64,000 nt of DNA from Semisulcospira habei (GCA_036245525.1 BTPG01000004.1:213466751-213530750); one strand, 5' to 3'; positions 1-11,539 are shown, counted from the first letter of the stretch. Numbers and translations: made by a program. The notes: generated by a model not told the origin, from the letters alone.

Positions 1-536
1 GAAACACAAACGTAGAAAACGAATAGGCTAAGTCCCTGGTGAACGTATACATGAATCTCAAAGTTGTCCCTCCACATCACCCCGGAAGTACATTACAACT
101 CAACACTTTTTTTAACAAAACAACCACACCCTCAAATAACAAACCTAATTTTGTAGAAACATCAACAATTTACACCCTGAAACAACAAAATATCCCCCCT
201 GACCCATATCAGCTATGAAGTTATTTATAGCTGAGAAGGGTGATGTAATACATGATACATGCTCATTTTCAGGGTTCTGTGTGCACAACACACACATTGC
301 TGGGAGGGACAAGTTTTCAAACACACTACCGGCGTGTCTGTTAAACACAAAAGTGCATGTGTTAACGCCAAAATGAAAAAAAACGGATTTTTGTACTTTT
401 TATGAATCTTTACCGCAAGACAATGCAGAAACAACCCTCAGAAAAAATGGGTGTCTGACTTGGGAACCCAGAATTATACATCCCCCCCCATTTTCCATAA
501 GGATGGTAAAGACAGTCACCCATTTTACCTCTTTCG

Positions 537-540
<4 letters not shown>
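1..540. other. AT-rich intergenic sequence, nothing recognised
   Basis: No coding region, hairpin element or transposon part is evident before the CA repeat. Confidence 0.6.

Positions 541-608
<68 letters not shown>
541..608. repeat. (CA)n microsatellite
   Basis: About 34 uninterrupted CA units. Confidence 0.98.
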
Positions 609-610
<2 letters not shown>

Positions 611-639
611 CGCGCTTTCAGAAGAGCATTCAGGTAACC

Positions 640-1200
640 CGATATAGCTAGTTTGGAGAAAGACATGGGATGAGTTCGTTAGCCAGCTTTGTACCCTTTC
701 GACTTCTTCAGTAAAAAATTAATTCTTTTCAGAAAAAAATTAAAATAGTAAAAAACCTTGACATCTGGAGAAAGTCAGACAGTGGCGGTGACGTAAAAGA
801 AGCAACTCCGCCACCACGCAGACAAACTCTAAATATGACGTAATTCTCTCTCTCGATTGCTCGCTCTCTCTAACACATGCGTGCATCTCCAAGGGGCATA
901 GATCCTCATGTGCCCGGAGGGCGCATGAACATCTATGCCTCTTGAGGATGTTTGGAGCGCGCATGCACGCACGCACACGCACACACATACGCATTGACGC
1001 GCTTTCAGAAGAGCATGCAGGTGTACTTAGTACATCATGTAGCTAGGTAAAGTCAACCTGCTTTCACAAAAATTATAGCAAGACTGAAATTGTACCGTCA
1101 AGTTCTAGTTTTGTCACCATTTTCCCAAGTATTGAAGCGAAAGCGAAACCAATATCACGTTAAATACCTTGTGGGTTATGGTTCATCCCATCTTGTTTCT
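640..1200 (+). repeat. Dispersed repeat, copy 1 (inverted partner at 49555-50348)
   Basis: This stretch matches the reverse complement of 49555-50348 over most of its length: the TAGTTTGGAGAA start, the CAGACAGTGGCGGTGACGTA segment, the CTTTCAGAAGAGCATGCAGG segment and the GGTTCATCCCATCTTGTT end. It has no coding capacity. A hairpin of the 'GAGGCATAGATCCTCATG' family sits inside both copies (about 890-950 here), so the hairpin was probably part of the element before it dispersed. Confidence 0.85.
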
Positions 1201-1249
1201 AACAAAAAATTGCAAACGATCCGCGAACCTAATGTAGGTTCGCGGGACA

Positions 1250-1690
1250 AGTTCTCGGAATAGTATATAAAATATAATCCATTAACAGAAACATTCCTCG
1301 GAATAGCATCTAAAATATAATGCATTAACAGAACATTCCTCGGAATAGCATCTAAAATATAATGCATTAACAGAAACATTCCTCGGAATAAACCTAACAT
1401 ATAATGCATTAACAGAACATTCCTCGGAATAGAATCTAAAATATAATGCATTAACAGGAACATTCCTCAGAATAGCATCTAAAATATAATGCATTAAGAG
1501 AAACATTCCTCGGAATAGACCTAAAATATAATGCATTAACAGAACATTCCTCGGAATAGAATCTAAAATATAATGCATTAACAGGAACATTCCTCGAAAT
1601 AGCTTCTAAAATATAATGCATTAACAGGAACATTCCTCGGAATAGCTTCTAAGATATATAATGCATTAACAGGAACATTCCTCTGAGTTG
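1250..1690. repeat. Minisatellite, unit about 43 bp, about 10 copies
   Basis: The unit runs AAAATATAATGCATTAACAG then AAACATTCCTCGGAATAGCA then TCT, with small length changes. Each unit holds the short palindrome ATTCCTCGGAAT. Short reading frames inside it are an artefact of the repeat. Confidence 0.95.
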
Positions 1691-1779
1691 TATGGAGGTT
1701 GTGTTTAGGCCGGACAACTCCCAATAACCAAGGAGAGCGAAGCCACGGCGGGTAAACCAGCTTCTATCATATGCATAGA

Positions 1780-1875
1780 CAACACTCGGAGCATCTCAAA
1801 GAGGCATAGATCCTCATGAGCCCGGAGGGCTCATGAGGATCTATGCCTCTTCGAGATGCTTTGAGTGTTGTCTAT
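1780..1875. repeat. Hairpin element, GAGGCATAGATCCTCATGAG family
   Basis: Near-perfect inverted repeat: ACAACACTCGGAGCATCTC on one side and GAGATGCTTTGAGTGTTGT on the other, with the shared core GAGGCATAGATCCTCATGAG / CTCATGAGGATCTATGCCTC and a tiny CCCGGAGGG loop. Confidence 0.9.
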
Positions 1876-2209
1876 GCGGCATACTTACCAGCTGGTTACT
1901 CGCCTTGATTTGCTTCCTTTAGGTGGGGTGGAGCGCGTATGGGCCTTTCCGAGCGCAGCGGAGATTCCGTCTTGACAGAAGTGAACGAACTGCATGCACA
2001 CGGGAGTTGAGGTTAAGTCTGCGACTGTCTATATATACAGACAAGAACACAAGCAAGTCAGTTACCGCGGTGACAGGTTTCCGACTCCTGTGGCGATGCA
2101 TTGGTCGCTACGCGATCGAAGCAACAATCTATTATTAAATTAACACCGCGTGTCTAGACTGCCAATCGGACGGTTCGCACCCTACTGTTTAAACCTCTGG
2201 ATGTCGGTT

Positions 2210-2230
2210 GGGGGGGGGGGGGGGGGGGGG
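2210..2230. repeat. Poly-G tract
   Basis: Twenty-one consecutive G bases. Confidence 0.95.
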
Positions 2231-2379
2231 TTAGTCGCGATGATTACTGTACGTAGACTGCTCGGCCCTGGCGATATTATTATTCATATCGCGATGTGAT
2301 GCGACTACTAGACAGCAATACAATTAGTGAGGCTTCGTTGAAACGAACGGTGACTCCCAACAGCAACGAGAACGAAGTC

Positions 2380-2460
2380 ACGGTTAATAACCAGCCTGTA
2401 CCATAAGCACAGACAACACTCCAAACAGCAACAAGAGGCATAGATCCTAATGAGACACAC
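2380..2460. repeat. Half hairpin, GAGGCATAGATCC family
   Basis: It carries the same left flank and arm as the copy at 1780 (CAGACAACACTCC then AAGAGGCATAGATCC) but the opposite arm is missing; a CA-rich stretch follows. Confidence 0.6.
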
Positions 2461-2464
2461 ACAC

Positions 2465-3400
2465 ATACATACACATACACATCTCCTCCCTAACCTGCCT
2501 TGCCATCGCACTCGTTCGTTGGTGAAAGTCGTCCGGCGATAACTTAATTTTTCTATTTGAAACTGTGACAACAAGAGATCGGTTATAATGTATAAGCAGT
2601 GCCAGGATAGCGGAGTGCCTGTCTCTAAAGGAGGACCTGCTCCGAGCAATAACCCTAGTGGCAAAAGGTCTTCGGGCCCAGGACGGTCGCAGTACGCGGG
2701 CTCACTGTGGCCGGGGTGGGTCCGAAGACCTGTGCTTACTGGGAATTATATATTTTATATATACATTCCTACAACAATGCTGGACGAAAGGCTAACACAC
2801 AGTCTGAATGACGTAAAATGAACAAATTTCTGCTCTTCAATTCTCCTTTCTACGAAAGACAGTTCTTCTGGTACTCACAAAGGGCACGGATCACTGTCGG
2901 ATAAAAACAACATGTCCCTTTCACTTGCGGTACAAAAATGCACACGTCCTACCTAGTACCACAAACGGTTCATTGTTTGATATGAACAATCCATATACCA
3001 CTTTTATACCAACGGTTCATGGTTAGACAAAAACAACACACCACGTTCACAAACTGTTCACGGGTCGATACCACATTACGAACACAGGCACACAGCGGTC
3101 AGCTAACTCTCAGCACTGGTCAAGCACAACGGACAAGCAAAGTCTATAAACCGGCCGCAATCGTGCGTGCCACAGATCTAGCCGAGGTATAGAAAAGGTA
3201 TAAGCTGCAGGCTGTGATGAAGCTTTATGCCGACGCATGAAGTTCACACAGTGATTCTGCATTGTGCTGTCGTGTCAGCGGTTTGTCGGGTGTCAAATAT
3301 TCCGAGTATTCATGAGTACCGTGCGATCGCGAGGCCAAAACGATCGGCACGAAGTTTTAGTGGCGGAGCTCAGTCTATCAGAGCTCAAGAGTAGTTAGTA
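2465..3400. other. No gene recognised
   Basis: No coding domain, tandem repeat or mobile-element part is recognised. Short open frames here lack known motifs. Confidence 0.5.
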
Positions 3401-3401
3401 C

Positions 3402-3525
3402 GGGCTAATCTGGCACTACCCTTGAATTATCATGGTCGATCCATCTCCTGCAACACTGAGGTACATAGTCGTTAGATGACGCCTCCTAAATTTGGGAAAT
3501 ACGTGCGTCGGGCTTAATGAGTTAA
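3402..3525. repeat. Half copy of main hairpin family (family 1)
   Basis: It holds one arm (CTAATCTGGCACTACCCTTG...ATCATGGTCGATCCATCTCC) and the long asymmetric flank through CCTCCTAAATTTGGGAAAT to a terminal TTAATGAGTTAA. The other arm is lost. Confidence 0.85.
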
Positions 3526-4108
3526 GACTGATTCTGTTCGTTAGTTATTAGGATTTAACGCCTAGCAGCCAACCTGCAATGCCATCTCAGGTTTGCATAC
3601 AATTCTGCCAGCGCTAGCCTCACCTATCTGGTTTGTGAGTATCTATAACTCGAGGCAAATTTGTATCGTTACATTGTTGTGTAATGTTCTGTGCATCTAC
3701 TGTGGGAAATCAGGGTATTTACCCGACCACATAGTAGCGCATCTTCATGTTTGTGTATGTATGTTTCTCCTGCCCACTTCCTAAGTTCCGGAGAAAGACA
3801 TGGGTTATATAAGAGACCTGATCCATTCGTTTGAGGATGGAAATGATCGTCTTATTCTATACCTGCGTATTTCTCTGTGGGCTGGCGATTGGGTGCCTGA
3901 TAGGCGGGGGCAGGGGATCTAACTGTTGTCTGTCCAGCGCTGTGATTCCCCTTGGTTTGCATACATCTCAGGACGGTAGGCTGATTCTGGCATTCAAAAT
4001 TCATTTAATTATACATTTAATTATACAACATTCTCATGAGCTCCTGCGGCCGGGCAGGTAAAGGCTCATGAGGATCATCCGCCACTGAGTCATGGGCAGA
4101 ATGCATTA
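3526..4108. other. No gene recognised; partial GAGG-family arm near 4030-4075
   Basis: Apart from a fragment resembling CTCATGAG...GGCTCATGAGGATC at about 4030-4075, nothing is recognised. Confidence 0.4.
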
Positions 4109-4322
4109 TTAACTCATTCAGCCCGACGGCCGTATTTCCCAAATTTTGGAGGCGTCATCTAATGACTATGCACCAGTTGCAGGAGATGTTTCGACCATGA
4201 TAATTCAAGGGTAATGCCAGATTAGCTTGGCGCCGACAGGCGCCAAGCTAATCTGGCACTACCCTTGAATTATCATGGTCGACCCATCTCCTGCTGTAGT
4301 GCGTCGGGGCTGAATGGGTTAA
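4109..4322. repeat. Full-length family 1 hairpin element
   Basis: It starts TTAACTCATTCAGCCC and ends GGGGCTGAATGGGTTAA, so the ends form an inverted repeat bordered by TTAA. Between them lie a CCAAATTTTGGAGGCGTCAT flank and a hairpin whose arms read AGTGCCAGATTAGCTTGGCG and CGCCAAGCTAATCTGGCACT. It has no coding capacity. Confidence 0.93.
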
Positions 4323-5007
4323 AGCAAATGCTCCGCGTGGCCTTTGTTTAATCTCCATGCAGACCTGTTTAAAGACTAGGTCTGAAAGACTTTGAAACAC
4401 TGATGTGACTCCAATGATTGGCCAGAATGCTAGAGGGTTTTCTAGCCTAACTTAGGCTTCGAAATAACCGTGCTGAAGCGGAGAAATAGCACGGCTATTT
4501 TGAAGACACGACAACAAAGTAGGCTACAGCGAACGTGACGGGGATTCCAAAGTTTACCTCATTACAAACTATTTATTTGTTTATATGACGAGGGTCATTG
4601 TTGTTGTAATTGTATTTCAGACGTTCAGGATAAATAAATTAGGAAGAAGTCGTGTATAACAAAAACAAACAAACAAAAAATACTGCGCATTGACTTCCGG
4701 GGTCATATAAAAGGTCAATTTCTATCGACGTCATTTGTCGTTTAGTAAGCAGAGAAGCGGAGAAATGGAGCGGTTATTTCGAAGTGAACAAAGTAGGCTA
4801 ACCTTTGTTGCGAAAGATCGATGGCAGTGCACGGTCTGTCAGTCATTCGCATGGCACGGCTCCTAGTCGCTTCAGGGATAGAGTTCGATCATTTCGTAGT
4901 TTTTCAACTCATTCACGCTACCATGCATCAATAAATGTGGACGTGTCGTGTAGCGTTGCCGCCGGTAACGCTATTCGACACTTTCGCAGCTACTGTGGCG
5001 GAGAGCC
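4323..5007. other. No gene recognised
   Basis: The stretch has a pair of short near-repeats (GAAGCGGAGAAAT...CGGTTATTTCGAAG at about 4475 and 4750) that suggest an old unnamed repeat. No coding signal. Confidence 0.4.
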
Positions 5008-5231
5008 TTAATTGAGTTGACATAATTATTGAGCTCCAGGAACGTAATTCCCCAAATTCAAAGTTGTCGTCTAAGAGTACATTAGTTAGATAGTTCGACC
5101 ATGGAAGTTCAAGGATGGTACAAGGATAGCTTGGCGCCTAGAGGCGCCAAGCTATCCTGGCACCACCCTTGAACTATCATGGTTCGATCAAGATCTTCCG
5201 GTAGTATGTTAAAGATTAACTGGGTTTAACT
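5008..5231. repeat. Family 1 hairpin element
   Basis: The arms GATAGCTTGGCGCC and GGCGCCAAGCTATC are mirrored with a variant sequence (GATAGC rather than ATTAGC), flanked by TTCAAGG and CCCTTGAAC. Confidence 0.85.
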
Positions 5232-5345
5232 CATTCTACACCAAGGACCGAAATCCCCACATTTTGAAGTTGCCCTTTAAAGGACTGAATTACAATTCCA
5301 GAGACAGATCGAGCATGATACTTCAAGGTTGGTGCCAGAATAGCA
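5225..5345. repeat. Half copy of family 1 hairpin element
   Basis: It starts TTAACTCATTCTACACC and reaches one arm (CTTCAAGGTTGGTGCCAGAA), then runs into the next repeat. Confidence 0.7.
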
Positions 5346-5359
5346 GTGAGAACATGAGA

Positions 5360-6005
5360 TGACAAGTTTGGGTTTGAAGTTGTGAATAGTATTTGAGAAA
5401 AAAACTTTTTTTTTTTTAAACAAAGTATGGCTATTTTTTTTCACCTATTTCCTGAGCGCTTGTGACCCTTGACCTCTCTGAAGGTCATCCACATTAGTAT
5501 GCATAGATAGGTCTTACCATCAGGTGTCTCTGTAATAAGTTTGGGTTTGACGTTGTTAATAGTATTTGAGAAAAAAACATCTTTTGTCAAAATATGGCTA
5601 TTTTTTACCTATTTCCTGAGCTCTTATGACCCTTGACCTTTCCGATGGATGAACCAAATTAGTATGCATAGAAAGGTCTTACCATCAGGTATCTTTGTAC
5701 CAAGTTTGGCTTTGAAGTTGTGAATAGTATTTGACAAAAAATAAATTATATCAAAATATAGCTATATTTGATATATTTCCTGATCCCGTGACCTTGACCT
5801 TGTGAGAGGTCACTGAAATTGGTGTGTTTTAAAGGTCTTGCCACAAAGTATCATTGGGCCAAGTGAAGACTGTAGCTTAAATAGTCTCCGAGAAAATGCC
5901 AACATTAAAGTTTACCAAGGACGATCGCGGACGGACAACGGACGGACGACCACTGGCCCAAAACATACTCACTTTTGCTTCGAAAGTGAGCAAAAAAACC
6001 TAGCT
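5360..6005. repeat. Dispersed GTGACC(C)TTGACCT repeat with internal tandem units
   Basis: Three to four diverged units of about 170 bp contain AAGTTTGGGTTTGAAGTTGT, ATTTCCTGAGC, TGACCCTTGACCT, TTAGTATGCATAGA and AGGTCTTACCATCAGGT. The end carries GGACGGACGACCACTGGCCC and ACTCACTTTTGCTTCG. Related copies lie at 11540-11945 and 54330-55130. It is non-coding. I associate such repeats with molluscs but cannot name the family. Confidence 0.85.
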
Positions 6006-6027
6006 GTCCTAGGAATATAGATTCAAA

Positions 6028-6112
6028 GTGGTGACAGCAAGAGGCATAGACCCTCATGAGCCCCCGCAACTGCGGGGGCTCATGACGATCTATACCTCTT
6101 GCCGTTAGGTGG
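6028..6112. repeat. Hairpin element, GAGGCATAGA family
   Basis: Arms AAGAGGCATAGACCCTCATG and CATGACGATCTATACCTCTT with a CCCCCGCAACTGCGGGGG tip that forms its own perfect stem. Confidence 0.9.
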
Positions 6113-6287
6113 TGTTTGTAACCCAAATAATCATGAAAATGGGAAACATTTTTAAAGGCCATCTACCACCGTACCTTTCATAGATACACTTCTGTAACAG
6201 ATGGTTACGAAACGCTACACACAGGTCTGATTATGGTTCATTTAGTCACAGGAGAATCCAGTTCAGCACACGTCGTCTTAATATCAT

Positions 6288-7172
6288 GATAAGGCCACGA
6301 TCCACCGTCAGTTCGAGCCGTACGACTGTGCACGATCTGATGGGTTTCCAGGGCAACCATCAGATTTCCGAAGTCACGGTCAGGTCGTGCGGCGCCGGAC
6401 GAAGTTCGGCAGGCGCTACTTTTTATCCCGCAGCACCAGACGGCTGGCATCAGATGACCAATCACATTGCGAGTTTCGCGCACACCCTCTCTTCTTTCCT
6501 TCGCAGAAATGGCGGAGATTTCAGTTCGCGTGAGCAAACATCGGCTCTGATTGAATTATACCATGATCATAGTGTTTTGTGGACTGTTCGCTGAAACAGT
6601 ACAAGGACCAACGAATGAGGAATGGGGCGCTGGAATCCACTCAGTCCTAGTTTCTGAAAATGTACCAAAGTAAGTTCTTTAAGTTTCATCTGTTGACCGC
6701 AGGCCGGCTGTGGTATCTGAAGGTCAGACCGCAGCCTGCGGTCAACAGATGAAACTCAAAGAACTTACTTTCAAGTTTAACTTGGTACATTTTCAGCAAC
6801 TGGGGCTGAGTGGAATCCAGCGCCTCAAGTCATTCCTCCTTCGTTGGTCCTTGTACTGTTTCAGCGAACAGTCCACAAAACACTATGATCATGGTATAAT
6901 TCAATCAGAGCCGATGTATGCTTACGCGAAATCTCTGCCATTTTTTTTTTTAGATCTGCAAAGGAAAGAAGAGAGGGGTGTGCGCGAAACTCGCAATGTG
7001 ATTGGTCATCTGATGCCAGCCGTCTGGCACAGCGGGGTAAAAAGTAGCGCCTGCCGAACTTCGTCCCCGCAGCCCGCACGACCCGATCGTCACTTCGGAA
7101 ATCTGATGGTTGCCCTGGAAACCCATCAGATCGTGCTCAGTCGTACGGCACGAACTGACGGTGGATCGTGGC
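6288..7172. mobile_element. Large foldback (long inverted-repeat) element
   Basis: Two arms of about 420-440 bp, roughly 6288-6704 and 6733-7172, are reverse complements with few differences around a loop of about 28 bp. Outer ends share GATCCACCGTCAGTTCG and the inner ends share TTTCATCTGTTGACCGCAGG. Open frames on each arm are mirror images of one another and have no known domain. It looks like a non-autonomous foldback DNA element or a recent inverted duplication. Confidence 0.88.
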
Positions 7173-7179
7173 CTTCTGC

Positions 7180-7750
7180 ACAGCACGAACGGACGGTGGA
7201 TCGTGGCCTTTAAACCTGACGATGACTGCACTCCGTTCTAGAAATGCAACGCTATCAGTACGAGAAACAGCTAAAAATAGATTGACACGCTAACGGCCCG
7301 CGCAGAATAAATAAGTGCGATTACGCGTACGCTTTTGCTGCGTGTCCAAACTGCTGTTACAGTTCATCAGGTGTGTCCACAAGGCATAACAAACACAAAT
7401 GGTGCTGACATGTGTCTTCAGATTTATGCGTAATAGTACTTTAAATACCGTAGGCCGCAACCACTCGGTAAGACACAATCTGGTGTATGCACAAACTTTA
7501 TTTCAATTCTGGCAAGAGTTAATTTGTACATATTTCTTGTTTAAAACACAGAAAACACTGGTCCTTTCGTAGGGATGAAAGCTCACAGTGATATATATGG
7601 CATTAAAATGTATTCATTGAGATTATACCAATAAAAAGTGTAATATTCCAGTACTTGAAGTACTAATGCTGTAATAAAAAACCCAACACCGAACAGTCTA
7701 AACTGACATCAGTTAGTTAGCATAAAATGTATTAATCTCATGGTTGGTTG
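7180..7750. other. No gene recognised (possible end of long 3' UTR)
   Basis: The outer GATCCACCGT motif recurs near 7195, just outside the foldback. Otherwise only the candidate poly(A) signal at 7497 is notable. Confidence 0.4.
7497..7502 (-). terminator. Candidate poly(A) signal (AATAAA on minus strand)
   Basis: The plus-strand TTTATT here gives AATAAA on the minus strand, followed by GT-rich sequence down to about 7460, the usual layout of a cleavage site. It is one of the few canonical signals downstream of the stop codon at 14707; another at about 11672 is inside a repeat. If used, the 3' UTR would be about 7.2 kb, so assignment to this gene is speculative. Confidence 0.25.
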
Positions 7751-7753
7751 ACT

Positions 7754-7956
7754 TAACCCCTTCACAGCCAAGAAAAACTGCAAGAGGTATAGATCCTCAT
7801 GAGCCCCCGCTGTCAGCGGGGGCTCACGAGGATCTATGCCTCTTGTTCAGACCATTTTTTAATCCATGCTCATTTGAAGGAAAGAGATATTTGGAGTTGA
7901 AATTTGTTTACGATTTCAAAAAAGCAATGTGTTCATTGGTAGTCAAGGGGTTAATG
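7754..7956. repeat. Full-length hairpin element, GAGGCATAGA family
   Basis: It is bordered by TTAACCCCTTCACAGCC and AAGGGGTTAA. The hairpin arms are GAGGTATAGATCCTCATGAG and CTCACGAGGATCTATGCCTC around a CCCCCGCTGTCAGCGGGGG tip. A unique right flank of about 110 bp gives the element an orientation. Confidence 0.9.
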
Positions 7957-9289
7957 ACATTCAACATGAACATAATCTGAAAAAGTAAAAAAAAAAAAAA
8001 TTCTCGTGCTCCTGAATTCAAAGATTACAAGCCGAATACTTGTGTGTGCTGGTCTGTGACTTTGAACCTCACGGCTTGCACACACTAAATGGCTTTCTAA
8101 AAGGCATCTGTTTCAGGACAGACAACCTACATACACATGGGAGAAAACCCCAGACCTGTTTACCCTACCTTGCTGGGTTTTGTGCAACTGAACATTTAGG
8201 AGTTTTTTTCTTTTACAAAAAAATGATGATGTACATGTCCTGTCAGAAGTCTTTTCTAAGTGTGTTTCTTTCTTTGCTGGGATGTACTCAGAGAAAATAT
8301 AGTCATGAAGCGTGCCAATAGACACATAAATGCTGGCTATAATTTCAACATTGCACTGAAAACCAGCCAGATGGCTACCGAAATAAGCGGATCTGACTAG
8401 GATCGCAAGTCCCACGTTTTCTTTTTGCTGGTTATTTCTATTTTTATAGTCGTACTTATAGTGATCTACCGTACTCTAGGTCAAATTTGTATACAAACGG
8501 GCGAAAATCGTATAAATAAACTGGTCTGAAAACCTGTCGTTCAATTGTAATGTGCAGGCAGGCAAATGATTTAGTATCGTCTGAGCGACAAGTTCATTTG
8601 TCTGCGATTTATACCTTACAGCTCAATCAGATGGTGACAAGTCAAGACACTGCACTTAGGTCTGGGGTCAGCTGCATGAGTGAGCATAGTCCTGCGCCAG
8701 CCACTAAGGTGCTTCGCTACAGGACAAAGTTCGCTCATGCAACCGACTCCTGTTTATCAGAAATTAAAAAAAAAAAAAAACACATTACTGGCAGGGTGCT
8801 ACTTAGCAGACCGTACCCAAATGATTTGATCCATTTTAATTTGCACAAACTATGAGATGCTACACTAAAAATTTTCCTGGCAGTCAGGTCAAGCATTCAG
8901 AGCTTTAATTTCTCTCAGGGTTCTTCAGTTTAAAAATATTGAAAATATTCATAATAAATTTAGTTGATAAGCCAGATGGCATTGCACCATGATGGTGATC
9001 GAAAGCCGCAAACATTTCCCACATGGTATATAAATTTGTTTGTAAAAATCTGTAAAGATTAATTGGCACTTCTAGTACAATACTCTGAAGATCACTCTCC
9101 GCTGTGCGTCTTGTTTACGGCTTCCAACACTCCTCTGGCAAAAACTACGCAAACAAACGTAAGCAATGACGCTAAAGAAACGCAGCAAATATAAAAACCG
9201 TGAAATCTACATTGAAACTGTACAATACTGTCACACGTGCCTCTTCGTTCCCTTCAGTGCCAGAACACTGTCAAGAAACGTGTAAGTTG
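7957..9289. other. No gene recognised
   Basis: AT-rich sequence with A runs at about 7986 and 8766. Open frames of about 100 codons lack recognisable domains. Confidence 0.45.
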
Positions 9290-9356
9290 CCAAACTGCAA
9301 GAGAAATAGATCTTCATGAGCCCTATGCCTTCAGGATCTATGCCTCTTGCTGACCT
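9290..9356. repeat. Short hairpin, GAGGCATAGA family
   Basis: Arms GCAAGAGAAATAGATCTTCATGA-like and GGATCTATGCCTCTTGC around a short centre. Confidence 0.75.
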
Positions 9357-9784
9357 TATTTATATCTGTGCTTCTTACAGCTGAAGGTGTTGGCACTTAA
9401 CTGGATGGAAAACGACACAAAAAACCTCTCCTCTAGATTACACAAAGCACACTACACACGTTCCAACGCAACAAAGACTAACTAGAACTCGAACCAGCAA
9501 CAAACTGCAGCAGGAAACTGGTAGGTATGTGACAAACCTGAAAAAGAACAAATCTACTTTTTATGACCTATATGAACAAAACGTTTTTATACTGTTTTTT
9601 GTACAGTGTTTTATGCAAAATAGGCTTAACCAACAAAGACAAAATAAGTGAAAATATACGCAAATGATTATATTACAAAAACAAACAAAAAACGCCATCC
9701 CAACAAGTAAAAATGTGCAAATGGTGAACTTGTTCTAAACGAAATAAAGGTCCATGAATTTACAGTCCACCACCATTGAAATAA
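9357..9784. other. No gene recognised
   Basis: AT-rich sequence; no coding or repeat structure seen. Confidence 0.45.
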
Positions 9785-9893
9785 TTAACCCTTTTCATCT
9801 TGATAAACCCATTGCTTCAAGGGCGGTGCCAGAATAGCTTGGTGCCTTAGGCAAATCTAACAAAATCAGCCCCAGAATGTAACTGGTTAAACT
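9785..9893. repeat. Half copy of family 1 hairpin element
   Basis: TTAACCCTTTTCATC, then one arm CAAGGGCGGTGCCAGAATAG, ending near CTGGTTAA. The second arm is absent. Confidence 0.65.
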
Positions 9894-10302
9894 AAGAACA
9901 TAAAAAAGAAAAAATATCAATGCATGGAGATTCAATACTGAGTAAGCTAACGCTGGGTATAATATCCGAGCGAACCTTTGCACAACAATGGGCAGGAAGC
10001 GACACAAAGTTTCCGAAATTCAGTCACTCCAAAACGGGGAGCAGGAATCAGGAAAAAAAAAATGCTGGTTATGCAACCTACACACCTCTCACCAAAAACG
10101 CAAAAAACACAAAGAGAAAAATTCAAAGGTACTATGTACACTGCTATCAAAAACTGGAATGCAATCAAAGTATGTGTCAAGAAAGAACATGTCAAGGCTT
10201 GGGATTGTTGTAGAGAAGAACAACAAAACACTTTCAATGCTCAGGCAGGACTGGTACTGAATGTCCAAGAAGCATGGTCTCCCTCGTCTACTGTTGTGTG
10301 TG

Positions 10303-10513
10303 TTAACCCATTTAACCCCAAGGCCGCTTTTTTCGCAACTTTTGGTAGCGTCACCTAAAAACGACGATGCATTTACAGATGGATGGACCATGGGTAATTC
10401 AAAGGTAGTGCCAGATTAGCTTGGCGCCGTCAGGCGCCAAGCTAATCTGGCACTACCTTTGAATTATGGTCCATCCACCTCCTGCTGCAGGGCGTTGGGG
10501 CTAAATGGGTTAA
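10303..10513. repeat. Full-length family 1 hairpin element
   Basis: TTAACCCATTTAACCCC to GGGGCTAAATGGGTTAA. Perfect arms AGTGCCAGATTAGCTTGGCG / CGCCAAGCTAATCTGGCACT with a four-base loop. Confidence 0.93.
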
Positions 10514-10519
10514 TACACT

Positions 10520-10975
10520 GCGCCAGATAGTTGGAATTTTCAATATGAAGCTCGTCTTCTGAACACCACATACATGTACTTGTCCTCTTTACAGCACATG
10601 CCAGTTTTAGCGATAGAATGACCGTGATAGTTCACAGGTGGGGGCTAGAATAGCTTGGCACCACCTCAAATGGCAGAAATCTGAAAGGGAGGAGTCCCAA
10701 GGCCCTTCATGTCTTTGTTCGTCTAGAACCCCTGAACTGCCACTGACAATACTGTTCTTCCCTAAAAGAAGCGTAGTTAGGTGACTTTTCCGCCTAGGGT
10801 ACTGTCCATGGCAGTCATGGGGTTGAAAGAAAAATGTGCGGGTCGGCGATTCTGAACCTTGCAGCTCTCAAACATAATGTTCAAAATCACACGCCCGCAA
10901 AAGAAAAAAAAAAAAAAAAAAGAACTATACTGTCGACACTCCAGTTACATATGGTTTATAAATAAACAAAAACAT
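10520..10975. other. No gene; degenerate family 1 arm near 10635-10670
   Basis: GTGATAGTTCACAGGTGG...GAATAGCTTGGCACC resembles one family 1 arm. A 20-base A run lies near 10901. Confidence 0.4.
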
Positions 10976-10978
10976 GTT

Positions 10979-11056
10979 AACTCATTCGAGACGTGCCACC
11001 TCCGTATACGCGGCAGAAGCCACAAATCCGGAGACGGCACGTCTCGAATGAGTTAA
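10979..11056. repeat. Short hairpin element, GAGACGTGCC family
   Basis: TTAACTCATTCGAGACGTGCC and GGCACGTCTCGAATGAGTTAA are perfect terminal inverted repeats bordered by TTAA. The centre (CTCCGTATACGCGGCAGAAG) is related to copies at 53168 and 22070. Confidence 0.9.
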
Positions 11057-11324
11057 AACAGGGTGCAAAATCACAGCAGATACACTCTGTGCATGCCTAA
11101 GTACTGATATGAAGACAGTATCAAAAGAGTGACAGAATAAAACATGATGCGTTTTGTAAATTCAGGTTAAAATGTGTACGTGTGTGTGTACAAGAGTGAT
11201 GAAAAGGGCAACATGTGGTGACCTGAAACTCTATGATGGTAGTCCAGTTGGTGCCTCCAAATCTGGAGCTCATTGGCTGCTTTTCATTTGGTCAGCGACT
11301 GAATTTTGTCTCCGTCTAGTAACT

Positions 11325-11415
11325 TTGAATCTTGGCTGTCAGTAGTGATTTTGTCACCATGATACATGCAGGAATCATAGTGACAAGAACTGTTACCAAC
11401 AGCCAAAGGGTTAAA
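11325..11415. repeat. Hairpin element, CTGTCAGTAG family
   Basis: GGCTGTCAGTAGTGATTTTGTC is mirrored by GACAAGAACTGTTACCAACAGCC before AAAGGGTTAA; the centre holds GCAGGAATCA. Arms are imperfect. Confidence 0.75.
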
Positions 11416-11539
11416 ATTGAGGCTCTCAAAACTCTAGGTGTGTGTGTGTTCAACATGCATATGTCTGCATATAACTAAAGACATACCTTTGAACAATTAA
11501 ACTAACAGGAATGGCAAGGACCTTAAGGCTCACGTGCAT

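Noticed and set aside
410..651. Frames coding Cys-Val or Thr-His repeats
   Set aside because: Products of the CA microsatellite.
1176..1633. Repetitive LMHYILD-type frames on the minus strand
   Set aside because: They translate the 43-bp minisatellite in three frames with equal success, so they are not a gene.
4200..4275. Hairpins as CRISPR repeats, tRNAs or bacterial terminators
   Set aside because: They are dispersed singly with no regular spacing or spacers, lack tRNA arms, and lie in an intron-bearing eukaryotic locus.
6710..7213. 167-codon frame in the foldback element
   Set aside because: It spans the loop and one arm; the other arm gives mirror-image frames. No known domain.
9978..10358. 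126-codon open frame on the plus strand
   Set aside because: Composition is low-complexity Lys-rich, it runs into a family 1 hairpin element, and no domain or splice context is seen.
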